From Candidatus Gastranaerophilales bacterium (GTDB lineage Bacteria > Cyanobacteriota > Vampirovibrionia > Gastranaerophilales > Gastranaerophilaceae), in contig CALUPR010000005.1 in the NCBI GenBank assembly GCA_944322705.1, positions 1-36,992 on the forward strand: a stretch of 36,992 nucleotides of DNA, written 5' to 3'. The notes beneath the pieces are model-generated. The model saw only the letters and a program-made list of their open reading frames with translations. It did no database searches and was not told the DNA's origin. Shown in pieces: positions 16,383 to 23,955 of this stretch. The translations under genes were made by a program, and so were the position numbers. Numbering within the stretch: position 1 is the stretch's first letter; every line of letters begins with the position of its first letter.

Positions 16383-16850
16383 ATGAAAAAGAAATTGTTA
16401 ATAATTTTTGGTGTAATTTTTGTTTTAGCATTTACTTCTGCTGTGGCAATAGCTGTATCTGTAATGAATGCCCCAAAACATCCGTCTGATTATCATATAG
16501 GTATTACTTACGATGAGGCGGTTGCAGCATCAGAAAAGCCTATACTTGCAGTTTTCTATGTTGATTGGTGCGGTTATTGTTTAAAATTTATGCCTAAATT
16601 TAGTATATTGAGTAAAATTTATAAAGATAAATATAATTTTGTAATGGTTAACACGGAAGATCCTGTTAACGCGAAACTTGTTGAAGATATTGGCATTGGT
16701 GGTTTCCCTACGGTTTATATTCTTGATCCAAAATATGACAATCGGGTTTTAATGCCAAACCTTATTTATCAAGACTTGGGTAAATTCAGAATTGAACTTG
16801 ACAGATATCTAAGGATTCGCGGTCTATTAGATAAAGCTTCCGAAAAATAA
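16383..16850 (+). CDS. Thioredoxin-family protein, membrane-anchored or exported
   Basis: 155 residues from this start. An N-terminal hydrophobic helix (after MKKK, about residues 5-26) acts as signal or anchor. The thioredoxin fold follows, with the redox motif WCGYC in VFYVDWCGYCLKFMP, a central VMVNTED strand and the cis-Pro loop GGFPTVYILD. It probably faces the periplasm and handles thiol-disulfide exchange; partner unknown. GGAGG at 16373-16377 selects this ATG over the in-frame GTG at 16371. TATAAT at 16358-16363 is the likely -10. Divergent from the sigma factor gene. Confidence 0.85.
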   Translation: MKKKLLIIFGVIFVLAFTSAVAIAVSVMNAPKHPSDYHIGITYDEAVAASEKPILAVFYVDWCGYCLKFMPKFSILSKIYKDKYNFVMVNTEDPVNAKLVEDIGIGGFPTVYILDPKYDNRVLMPNLIYQDLGKFRIELDRYLRIRGLLDKASEK

Positions 16851-16852
16851 CA

Positions 16853-16880
16853 TAAAAAAAAGACCTTGATATTCAAGGCC
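16853..16880 (-). terminator. Minus-strand intrinsic terminator upstream of folE2
   Basis: Read on the minus strand, GGCCTTGA and TCAAGGTC form an 8-bp stem with a 3-base loop, followed by eight Ts (complement of 16854-16861). One pair is a G-U wobble on the minus strand but an A-C mismatch on the plus strand, which fixes the orientation. The only minus-strand gene feeding into it is the barrel gene at 17759-18286, across the whole of folE2. Confidence 0.7.
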
Positions 16881-16978
16881 TATCCGTTTAAATAAGAAGA
16901 GAGAGCTTTATATTTATATAAAGTATTTGAGAGACAAAAATTTGCTATTTTAAGGTTAAAGTATTAAGAAATATTACG

Positions 16979-17758
16979 ATGAAAGATGTACAAAATTTAA
17001 AAGATAATAGAAATGTTGATATACAAAAAGTAGGAATTAAACATTTAGAGTTGCCTTTAATTATTCAAAGGAAAAACAATTCCAATCAGGTTGTTTGTGC
17101 AAAAGCCAGGGTTAATGTGTCTTTGCCCAGAGATTATAAGGGAACTCATATGTCAAGATTTGTGGAAGTCCTGGCGGAATGGAAAAATAAAAATCTTCTG
17201 GGTGTAGACATAAAAGGCTGCCTTGAAAAAATTATTAACAATCTTGATGCTCAAAGCGGTGAACTGGAATTTAAATTTACATATTTTCTTGATAAAAAAT
17301 CTCCTGTAACAGGTATGTCTGCACCTATGAGTTATGACTGTTCATTTGAAGGAAGAATTGAAAACAATAATTATAAATTTATTCTCGGTGTTGTAGTGCC
17401 TGTTACAACGTTATGTCCTTGTTCAAAAGAAATTTCAGACAACGGCGCGCACAATCAGCGGGCATTTATAAAAGTTAAAGTTTCTTATGACGAGAACCGG
17501 CAGGTTTGGCTGGAAGATTTGATTGAACTTGTTGAATCATGTGCTTCCTGCCCTGTTTATCCGCTTTTAAAAAGAGAGGATGAAAAATTCGTTACGGAGC
17601 GTGCCTGGGACAATCCTAAATTTGTTGAAGATGTCTTGCGAGATACTGTTGTAAAACTTAGGAACCATCCTGTTGTAAGAGAGTTTGAAGTTGAATGCGA
17701 GGCATTTGAAAGTATTCATAATCATTCAGCCTGGGCTTTTCAACATGAGATAAAGTAA
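16979..17758 (+). CDS. folE2: GTP cyclohydrolase FolE2 (GCYH-IB)
   Basis: Converts GTP to 7,8-dihydroneopterin triphosphate, the first step of folate (and 7-deazaguanine) synthesis. The type IB signature VPVTTLCPCSKEIS followed by GAHNQRAFI is intact, including the metal-ligand Cys, and the N-terminal VGIKHLELPL and C-terminal HNHSAWA segments match. 259 residues is typical. Type IB enzymes can use metals other than zinc and often replace FolE under zinc limitation, but I see no Zur-like site. No Shine-Dalgarno is visible. The stop directly abuts the stop of the convergent barrel gene. Confidence 0.93.
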   Translation: MKDVQNLKDNRNVDIQKVGIKHLELPLIIQRKNNSNQVVCAKARVNVSLPRDYKGTHMSRFVEVLAEWKNKNLLGVDIKGCLEKIINNLDAQSGELEFKFTYFLDKKSPVTGMSAPMSYDCSFEGRIENNNYKFILGVVVPVTTLCPCSKEISDNGAHNQRAFIKVKVSYDENRQVWLEDLIELVESCASCPVYPLLKREDEKFVTERAWDNPKFVEDVLRDTVVKLRNHPVVREFEVECEAFESIHNHSAWAFQHEIK

Positions 17759-18286
17759 TTAAAATTTATAAGATACAATTGCGTTAATCCCCCAGTTTTT
17801 TGTGGAATTATCTTTTATATTCTGAAGGTTGTATCTTTGTGCTTCCAGAGAGATCGAAACTTTATCATTAACATTTTGGCTTACACCTGCAAAAACACCT
17901 ATACTGTTAGTCCATTTATTTTTTTTAAAGTTCATTTCGCCGCAGTAGTGAGGATTAACGTATAAATTTGTGTTTTGCCCAAACGGAATATTAGCGGATA
18001 CCGGAGAATATCGTATTTGTACGGATTGTGATTTGCCGCCGAATTTGGTTCTGACGCGTAAATTTTGGTTTGTAATTGCATTTTTGTCATAATTAAGGCT
18101 GTATTTTAAGTCAAAAATACCTGCAATTGTTTTATTGAAATCTGTTCCGCCGCCTAAAAATACTGAGGCATAACCGGATTTGCTTGAAAATTTTTCTTCA
18201 ACACCGGCGATTGTATAATTGGAACCGTCAAGATTTTGATATGTTGAAACAGAACAGCTGCTGCTTTTTGTAACTAATGATGGCAT
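17759..18286 (-). CDS. Beta-strand-rich, outer-membrane-barrel-like protein without evident signal peptide
   Basis: 175 residues. From ~residue 35 onward the sequence alternates polar and hydrophobic residues in short segments (SGYASVFLGGG, AGIFDLKYSLNY, NLRVRTKFGG, VSISLEAQRYNL, GINAIVSYKF) and ends in Phe, as outer-membrane barrels do. The N-terminus (MPSLVTKSSS) is not a signal peptide, which is odd for such a protein; a lost signal sequence or a cytoplasmic paralogue is possible. AAAGGGG supports the start. No terminator follows its stop; transcripts would continue antisense through folE2 to 16853-16880. Confidence 0.6.
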   Translation of the reverse strand: MPSLVTKSSSCSVSTYQNLDGSNYTIAGVEEKFSSKSGYASVFLGGGTDFNKTIAGIFDLKYSLNYDKNAITNQNLRVRTKFGGKSQSVQIRYSPVSANIPFGQNTNLYVNPHYCGEMNFKKNKWTNSIGVFAGVSQNVNDKVSISLEAQRYNLQNIKDNSTKNWGINAIVSYKF

Positions 18287-18367
18287 ATTTTCCCCTTTAA
18301 TTATCCCCTTTTATATATAAACGTTTTTTTTGATAAAAAATTGCTTTTTTATTACTAAATATTTAAA

Positions 18368-18391
18368 AAGCGGGTTTAAACCCGCTTGTAT
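18368..18391 (-). terminator. Intrinsic terminator of the M49-like gene
   Basis: AAGCGGG (18368-18374), TTTAAA, CCCGCTT (18381-18387) is a perfect palindrome. On the minus strand it is followed by a short T-run, 24 bases after the stop of the metallohydrolase gene. Confidence 0.75.
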
Positions 18392-18414
18392 GTGCAATAG
18401 TTATTTATTAAAAA

Positions 18415-20190
18415 CTATTCATTTAAGAGTTTTTCAGCAAGCTCTGATTCTGTTCTGCCGTTTAATGTTTTGCTGACTTTTTGAAGTTTTTGAGCAATAA
18501 GTTCCATATTATCTGTCCATATAAAGTTATCGAGAACGTATTTTTCTGCTTTGTCAAAGTTTCCGTCAATTTGTATTCGGATGATTTCTGAAAGCATTTC
18601 TTTTGCTATCGGAACAACTTTGTCTATATTTACATGAATTTTTCCGTCAATAATATCATAGGCTCCGCGTTCGGCAAAATATTTATTTTGCATAACGGTT
18701 CTTACTCTGTGTGCCTGACTCATTGTCGGCTTTGATTTTAAGAAATTGTCTGTAATAGTCGTTACTATGATTTGTTTGCGTTGTTCATCAGTGTACATTC
18801 CAAGTTCCGTTAATAAGTCAACAAAAGCCAGAGAACCCATATCGGCTTTATTTTCTTCAATTATATTGCGATATTTGCCTAATGTTTCGCAAGCCTTTTT
18901 CGGACCTAAAGAATGTGCATTTTCATGACCTATTGTAAACCAGTGATCAGCTTCATCAAGATAGTATTTGTGCTGGTTTTTATCTAAAACAGCATCAAGT
19001 CTTTCCTGTAATTTTTTTATATCACTGATAAATCTTATTTGTCTGTGATAAACATTTCTTCTGCCGCCGCCTATTGTTAGTGAAAGTTTGTCATCATTAG
19101 GAAGATTTTCTGCAAGAGTAATACCGCCTCTGTAAGCTCCTACATCACCTGCTACGGCAACTAAATCAACATCTACCATTGTTTGTTTTAATTTCCCGCC
19201 GCCTTGAGGAGATGGTGCCGATGGTGCCGCGGAAGAGGCGTCAATATCTGCAGGCTGAATATTTTGTTCATATTCATTAGCATATGGCATATTTTTTGCA
19301 AGAATTGGAAGATATTTTTTTATTGCCATAAGGGCTTCTGTTCCTTTTTTATTGACAATTCCTACACGTCCTCCTAAGAAATCTTTTGGTATCGGTTTAA
19401 TTCCGTTTTTTTCAAGAAGCTCTGAAAGTTCTTTATTTTCTACAATTGTACCTGTCATTTCATCTTCGTAGTTTTCTCTTGTTATTGTAAATTCCAGCGG
19501 TGTATCCTGTAAAGTTGCCCATTTTTTGTCTGCATAAGCATCAAGCATAGGATCAGCTGTACGAAGTGCTTTTGCCTGAAGCTTTAAGTATTCTGTGAAA
19601 TCTTCATTGGTTGATGTTTCAGCTGCTTTATCAATCTCATCCGCCATTTTGCAAAAATCTTCTTTGAATTTGTTAATGTAATCAATTCCAACGAGTTCAT
19701 CCCCGTTTCTTTCGACAACTGAACGCTGTGTAAGAATTTTTTTGACTTCCTCTATTTTCCCTTCATTAAGCATATTTGTAAGTATTTTATGAAATTCATC
19801 TTTTGACAAATCCTCAGGGTAAACTCCCTTTCCCGGTAGTTCTTTTATCCCCTTTGCAAGGTTAATTTTATTTGACATTGTGTCAATTGCGTTCATCCCT
19901 TTTTGGGCGTCAAAAAGAATTTTTGTTAATTTTGCCTGTTCGTTCCCTTTTTCAATTTCTTTTTCAAGAAACTCTTTAAATTCCAGGTTATGATGACAAT
20001 CAAGCTGCATGTTAATTTTTTCTAAAATGTATGCAGCTTTAACAAGATGCTTTAATGCTTCTTTATCCCCTTGAGCAAGTGCTAAATATTCTGGAGCATC
20101 ACATTTAAGCATTTTTTTTGTTGTCAGATAATCTTTGTCGGTTCGTTTTTTTAATTCTTCAATAGAAAGATTAAGTTCAAACTCTCTCAT
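18415..20190 (-). CDS. Dipeptidyl-peptidase III-like (M49-type) zinc metallohydrolase
   Basis: 591 residues, no signal peptide. Around residue 422 lies TIGHENAHSLG, an HExxH zinc site, followed about 22 residues later by EENKADMGSL, the third-ligand helix. This arrangement and the upstream ENLPNDD motif resemble DPP III-like proteins and their plant/bacterial relatives. Classical M49 enzymes have HExxGH; here the spacing is plain HExxH as in the shorter relatives. A GC-rich low-complexity insert (SSAAPSAPSPQGGG, about residues 318-332) interrupts the middle. AAGGAG precedes the start. Peptidase activity is inferred; substrate unknown. Confidence 0.65.
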   Translation of the reverse strand: MREFELNLSIEELKKRTDKDYLTTKKMLKCDAPEYLALAQGDKEALKHLVKAAYILEKINMQLDCHHNLEFKEFLEKEIEKGNEQAKLTKILFDAQKGMNAIDTMSNKINLAKGIKELPGKGVYPEDLSKDEFHKILTNMLNEGKIEEVKKILTQRSVVERNGDELVGIDYINKFKEDFCKMADEIDKAAETSTNEDFTEYLKLQAKALRTADPMLDAYADKKWATLQDTPLEFTITRENYEDEMTGTIVENKELSELLEKNGIKPIPKDFLGGRVGIVNKKGTEALMAIKKYLPILAKNMPYANEYEQNIQPADIDASSAAPSAPSPQGGGKLKQTMVDVDLVAVAGDVGAYRGGITLAENLPNDDKLSLTIGGGRRNVYHRQIRFISDIKKLQERLDAVLDKNQHKYYLDEADHWFTIGHENAHSLGPKKACETLGKYRNIIEENKADMGSLAFVDLLTELGMYTDEQRKQIIVTTITDNFLKSKPTMSQAHRVRTVMQNKYFAERGAYDIIDGKIHVNIDKVVPIAKEMLSEIIRIQIDGNFDKAEKYVLDNFIWTDNMELIAQKLQKVSKTLNGRTESELAEKLLNE

Positions 20191-20248
20191 TATAATTTCT
20201 CCTTTTTATCAGATTTATTATAACATTAGTAAAAGAACTTTAAGTCGT

Positions 20249-20719
20249 CTATTTGTGGTAGGTTTCCCCTTTAATAATTTTAAAAGCCCTGTATATTTGT
20301 TCGAGTAGAATAAGTCTTGCAAACTGATGCAAAAAAGTCATTTTTGATAGACTCATTTTAAAGTCTGCCCTGTCTGAAACTGTTTTTGAAAGCCCGCAGG
20401 ATGAACCTATTACAAAGGCGATTTCTGATACGCCGTCATTTGTAAGTTCATCAATTTTTTGTGCAAATTCTTCTGATGAAAGCATTTTCCCTTTTATTTC
20501 AAGAGTTATGACAAAGGTTTGAGGTTTTATGTGAGAAAGAATTTTTTCTCCTTCCTGTTCAAGAACTTTACAGATAAGGTTTTCATCTTTTATTTCAATC
20601 GCGGGAATTTCAATAATTTCAACAGAAGCATAAGGCGGAAGGCGTTTTAAAAATTCGTCAATACCGTCTTTAAGAAATTTTTCTTTAATTTTTCCGAGTG
20701 CAATTATTTTAATTTTCAT
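20249..20719 (-). CDS. rlmH: 23S rRNA (pseudouridine1915-N3)-methyltransferase RlmH
   Basis: SPOUT methylase acting on pseudouridine 1915 in helix 69 of 23S rRNA on assembled ribosomes. Conserved features: MKIKIIALGKIKEKFL at the start, FVIGSSCGLS (SAM-binding knot) and the signature HQFARLILLEQIYRAFKI ending in YHK. 156 residues is normal. Its start lies inside the 3' end of the MscS gene (11-base overlap), implying translational coupling. Confidence 0.95.
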   Translation of the reverse strand: MKIKIIALGKIKEKFLKDGIDEFLKRLPPYASVEIIEIPAIEIKDENLICKVLEQEGEKILSHIKPQTFVITLEIKGKMLSSEEFAQKIDELTNDGVSEIAFVIGSSCGLSKTVSDRADFKMSLSKMTFLHQFARLILLEQIYRAFKIIKGETYHK

Positions 20720-21569
20720 TTTTGGTTAAATATACTGTAGTTGACGGGAATGCAAAATCAATACCTTCTTTTCTGAATTCTTTTATAACTTCCTGCAAAA
20801 ATTCCCCGCGAATTCTTTCATATTCATTAAATGAACCAGTTTTTGCATAAGCGGTCAGTTTTATATTAATAGAGCTTGAATCAAGAGTATCAAGATTTAC
20901 TCTATAATCAGAGTGAATATCTCGTCGTGTATGTGCAATATTTTTTAGAATATCTATTGCTTTTTGAATCTTTTCATCTGATGTGTCATATGTAACTCCG
21001 AAAGTTATTTTGATTAATCTTTTGTGTGCTTTACTTATATTTTCAACAATATTTGAAGCAATTACGCTGTTTGGAATCGACACTAGAAAATTGTCAAGCG
21101 AACGGATTTTTGTGGAGCGGAGGCTTATGGATTCTACAGTGCCTTCAAAATTATTAACTCTTATATAATCCCCTATTTTATAGACTTTATCAGTTAAAAT
21201 GCCTAAAGTTCCGAACATTGATGCAATTGTTTGTTGTGCCGCAAAACCGACTGCCAAACCTGTAATTCCAAAGCCTGCAATCAGTGATGTTAACGAATAC
21301 CCCTGACTTTGTAAAAACGAAGCAACCAGAAAAAATACTATTAAGCTTTTTATTACCCTGTCAAGTATAATAAATATATGACCAATGGTAGCAGCATTAT
21401 CAGATGTAATAAATTTCTTTTTCAGTTTATCTATTGCCATATCGGTAAGTTTAAAAAGCAAAATAATGAGTATTACGTTAATAACAATACCGATAAACAT
21501 ACTGACTTTGAATGTAGCAAATACTTTATCAACTTTATCCGCATTAACAAGAAGATTATCAAAATTCAT
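20709..21569 (-). CDS. MscS-family mechanosensitive channel
   Basis: 286 residues. Three predicted membrane segments: residues ~20-45 (IGIVINVILIILLFKLTDMA), ~70-90 (VIKSLIVFFLVASFL) and ~93-125. The third is the pore-lining helix with Ala/Gly packing (IAGFGITGLAVGFAAQQTIA). The cytoplasmic beta domain follows: YKIGDYIRVNNFEGTVESI and STKIRSLDNFLVSIPNS, both strongly conserved in MscS. AAGGAGT precedes the ATG. It opens under membrane tension to release osmolytes. Short form without extra N-terminal helices. Co-transcribed with rlmH. Confidence 0.92.
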   Translation of the reverse strand: MNFDNLLVNADKVDKVFATFKVSMFIGIVINVILIILLFKLTDMAIDKLKKKFITSDNAATIGHIFIILDRVIKSLIVFFLVASFLQSQGYSLTSLIAGFGITGLAVGFAAQQTIASMFGTLGILTDKVYKIGDYIRVNNFEGTVESISLRSTKIRSLDNFLVSIPNSVIASNIVENISKAHKRLIKITFGVTYDTSDEKIQKAIDILKNIAHTRRDIHSDYRVNLDTLDSSSINIKLTAYAKTGSFNEYERIRGEFLQEVIKEFRKEGIDFAFPSTTVYLTKNEN

Positions 21570-21673
21570 ATTAACTCCTTAACAATTGATTAAAATATAA
21601 AATTATTATAACAAAAACATGCTGATAAAAATCAGTCTTGCAAAAAAAAATTTTTATATTATAGTAGAAATAT

Positions 21674-21746
21674 GCGGAAGTAACTCAATGGCTAGAGTAC
21701 CTGCCTTCCAAGCAGGCTGTTGCGAGTTCGAGTCTCGTCTTCCGCT
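21674..21746 (+). tRNA. tRNA-Gly (anticodon UCC)
   Basis: Acceptor GCGGAAG (21674-21680) pairs with CTTCCGC (21739-21745), discriminator T. D arm ACTC/GAGT, anticodon stem CCTGC/GCAGG with loop CTTCCAA and anticodon TCC at 21707-21709, T stem GCGAG/CTCGT with loop TTCGAGT. 73 bases; the CCA end is not encoded. All arms are intact. Confidence 0.97.
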
Positions 21747-21750
21747 AATA

Positions 21751-21781
21751 AAAAACACTCATCATAAGATGGGTGTTTTTT
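21751..21781 (+). terminator. Intrinsic terminator after tRNA-Gly
   Basis: AACACTCAT and ATGGGTGTT form a 9-bp stem with a G-U wobble valid only on the plus strand, followed by a six-T run. It begins five bases after the tRNA. Confidence 0.88.
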
Positions 21782-21865
21782 AATTCTTTAGAATTAATTC
21801 TATTTAGCTATTAATCATTTTTAAAAGTTATTCTTCCGAGTGGTGAAAATATGTGAAAAAAAGGG

Positions 21866-22057
21866 TATTATATATATACATAAGCTTGTTATATCCAGGC
21901 ACTTTTTTCGGGGTTGCGACAAGATTTGTTCTTTGAGCGGTTTGGTTTAAAATATAACAGGCTTATCCCAAAAAATACTATGTACAACAATATATACAGA
22001 CTCTATGTTTGATATGCAACGGCTTGTCCGGTCTTTGATCGGCAAGTCTTTTATTTT
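21866..22057 (+). ncRNA. Candidate structured small RNA or regulatory leader of ppiC
   Basis: This is the gene-free stretch between tRNA-Gly and ppiC. After TATTAT (21866-21871, possible -10) comes a 15-bp stem (21880-21894 with 21952-21966) enclosing 57 bases. A linker follows, then a hairpin with a one-base bulge (22021-22030 with 22040-22048) and TTTTATTTT. Each of the two stems has one G-U pair that would be a mismatch on the other strand, so a plus-strand RNA of ~180 bases is indicated. GACAAG at 21918-21923 could pair with CTTGTC in the terminator arm, as in attenuation. No match to SRP RNA, T-box or tmRNA signatures; 6S-like size, but its ends do not pair. Confidence 0.5.
22021..22057 (+). 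terminator. Intrinsic terminator upstream of ppiC
   Basis: GGCTTGTCCG (22021-22030), loop GTCTTTGAT, CGGCAAGTC (22040-22048), then TTTTATTTT. It sits 53-65 bases before the ppiC Shine-Dalgarno, so either it ends a separate small RNA or it controls readthrough into the ppiC operon. Confidence 0.65.
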
Positions 22058-22121
22058 GCAGTTGAAAACAACCGGATTTTATGATAAATTATTTTTTGTA
22101 ATAAAAAATAAGGAGTTTGTT

Positions 22122-22415
22122 ATGCGCAAAGAAGTCAGAGCAAGTCATATTCTTGTAAAAACCAGAGAAGAAGCCGATAAACTTAGAGAAGAAATAATTT
22201 CCGGTGAAAAAAGTTTTGAAGATGCGGCAAAACACATTTCCCTTTGCCCGTCCGGACATGAAGAAGGTGATCTGGGCTTTTTCAAACGCGGAGTTATGGT
22301 AAAGCCGTTTGAGGATGCAGCTTTTGAATTAAAAGAAATTGGAGATATTTCAGCCCCTGTTGAAACACAGTTTGGCTGGCATTTGATTAAACTCACGGGA
22401 TTTGTTGATGAATAG
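22122..22415 (+). CDS. Parvulin-type peptidyl-prolyl isomerase (PpiC-like)
   Basis: 97 residues, a single rotamase domain. Signatures: RASHILVKTREEADKL at the start, CPSGHEEGDLGFFKRGVMVKPFE-type core (GHEEGDLGFFKRG visible), and PVETQFGWHLIKLTGF at the end, all diagnostic of parvulins. It lacks a signal peptide, so it is cytoplasmic like E. coli PpiC. The frame extends upstream to 22005, but AAGGAG at 22110-22115 fixes the start at 22122. Its last eight bases overlap the following peptidase gene. Likely accelerates proline isomerisation during folding. Confidence 0.92.
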   Translation: MRKEVRASHILVKTREEADKLREEIISGEKSFEDAAKHISLCPSGHEEGDLGFFKRGVMVKPFEDAAFELKEIGDISAPVETQFGWHLIKLTGFVDE

Positions 22416-23955
22416 CTGTATTGATAGGATCCGCAAATTCATGAATGATGAGAAAATTTCCTATCTTCTTGTCAATTCATCAAACAAATATCTTGAGGAA
22501 TACACGCCATTAGAAGAGAATTCACGTTATTATGTGACTGGATTTTCCGGTTCAACGGGCGATGTTCTTGTTACAAAGGATAGAGTTTATCTTTTTGTTG
22601 ACGGAAGATATCACATACAGGCTGACTTAGAGGTTAATCATGATATTATAACCGTTGTAAAACTTCAAACCGGTCAGACGTTTTTGGATGAGTTAATCAA
22701 AAAAATTCCTGAAGAGGAAACTCTCGGCATTTTTTCAAAGAAAAATTCGCAAAAACGTGTTGAATATCTTGTAAACAACGGTGTTAAGCTTAAATATTTT
22801 GACAATGATTTTATTTCAAAAGATGCTGTTTCTGACTCTGCAAACGTTGTAAATGTAGACGGTGTTCCGGTTGAAGAAAAAATTAAAAATATAAATTATG
22901 ACGGTGCGGTTTTGATTACAAATTCAGAAGAAGTTTCTTATTTATTCAACCTGCGCGATTTTTCAAAAAATTATTCGAGTAAAATCCGCGGTAAAGCTGT
23001 AATTTTGGCAGGCAGAGCACGTTTACTGGATGATATTGACGATTTTGTTCAAAGTTATCAGGGAAATATTTTTGTTGATAAATCATCAATTAATGCTTAT
23101 GATTATGATTTAATCGGAGATAAAGTACGAATTCTTGATGACAGTCCTATAAAGTTAATGAAATCAGTTAAGACGGATGAGGAAATTGAACATTACAAAG
23201 AAGCTTTCAGGCGTACAGATCTGGCAGTTAAAGCAATAAGAGATTATATTGAAAATAACGACAATATTTCAGAATTTGATATCGCACAGCAGCTTGAAAA
23301 AGAATTCAAACGTTTTGGAGCAAAAAGTTTAAGCTTTAAATCAATTGTCGCCAGGGATAAAAATTCAGCTCTGGCTCATTATTCAAAATGTTCTAAAGAT
23401 GAAATTTTAAAAGATGGCAGTCTTGTTTTGATTGATTGCGGAGCATATTATGAACAAGGGCTTGCGACTGATATTACAAGAGTGTTTGTAAAAGGGAAGC
23501 CTTCAGAACTCCAAAAGAGAGTTTACACAACAGTTTTAAAAATGTTTTTGAATGCATTTAAGATGCAAAGAGGTGAAGATGCAAAGAGGCAAAGTCCTTT
23601 ACGTGGATTTGATATCGACGCTCTTGCAAGGCAAGTTTATTCTGAAAACGAAATAGAAGGTTTTGTATTTAACCACGGGCTCGGACATGGGATAGGAATC
23701 GGCGTTCACGAATATCCGCCGAATTTAAGCAAAAACGATATGGCAAAAGTTGAAATTAAAGATAATATGTGTTTTACAATTGAGCCGGGACTTTATAATG
23801 AAGATTATTTCGGCATAAGGCTGGAAAATTCCTGCTATATGAAAGACGGGAAAATTCATTCTTTTGTTCACATGAATTATGAAAAAAAACTTATTGATTT
23901 TTCGCTTTTGTCAGAGCAGGAAAAAGAGTGGCTTAAAGAATTTGAGGTTTTATAG
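22408..23955 (+). CDS. Xaa-Pro aminopeptidase (M24B family)
   Basis: Removes N-terminal residues preceding proline. An N-terminal creatinase-like domain of ~250 residues precedes the pita-bread catalytic domain. Metal ligands are visible in LIDCGAYYEQGLATDITRVF (two Asp), GLGHGIGIGVHEYPP (His), FTIEPGLY (Glu) and FGIRLEN (Glu). An unusual insert, KMQRGEDAKRQSPLRG, just before FDIDALAR is encoded by two near-identical words (GATGCAAAGAGG at 23570 and 23588) and matches bases 4-14 of the window. TTG codons lie upstream, but the ATG at 22408 is the simplest start. Coupled to ppiC by overlap. Confidence 0.92.
   Translation: MNSCIDRIRKFMNDEKISYLLVNSSNKYLEEYTPLEENSRYYVTGFSGSTGDVLVTKDRVYLFVDGRYHIQADLEVNHDIITVVKLQTGQTFLDELIKKIPEEETLGIFSKKNSQKRVEYLVNNGVKLKYFDNDFISKDAVSDSANVVNVDGVPVEEKIKNINYDGAVLITNSEEVSYLFNLRDFSKNYSSKIRGKAVILAGRARLLDDIDDFVQSYQGNIFVDKSSINAYDYDLIGDKVRILDDSPIKLMKSVKTDEEIEHYKEAFRRTDLAVKAIRDYIENNDNISEFDIAQQLEKEFKRFGAKSLSFKSIVARDKNSALAHYSKCSKDEILKDGSLVLIDCGAYYEQGLATDITRVFVKGKPSELQKRVYTTVLKMFLNAFKMQRGEDAKRQSPLRGFDIDALARQVYSENEIEGFVFNHGLGHGIGIGVHEYPPNLSKNDMAKVEIKDNMCFTIEPGLYNEDYFGIRLENSCYMKDGKIHSFVHMNYEKKLIDFSLLSEQEKEWLKEFEVL

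Noticed and set aside
21866-22060. T-box, SRP RNA or tmRNA
   Set aside because: No T-box core sequence, no SRP GGAAG/AGCAG apical loop and no tRNA-like ends were seen, so the region is left as unclassified.
22005-22121. N-terminal extension of the ppiC frame
   Set aside because: It lies across the terminator hairpin and lacks a ribosome binding site, whereas AAGGAG directly precedes the ATG at 22122.
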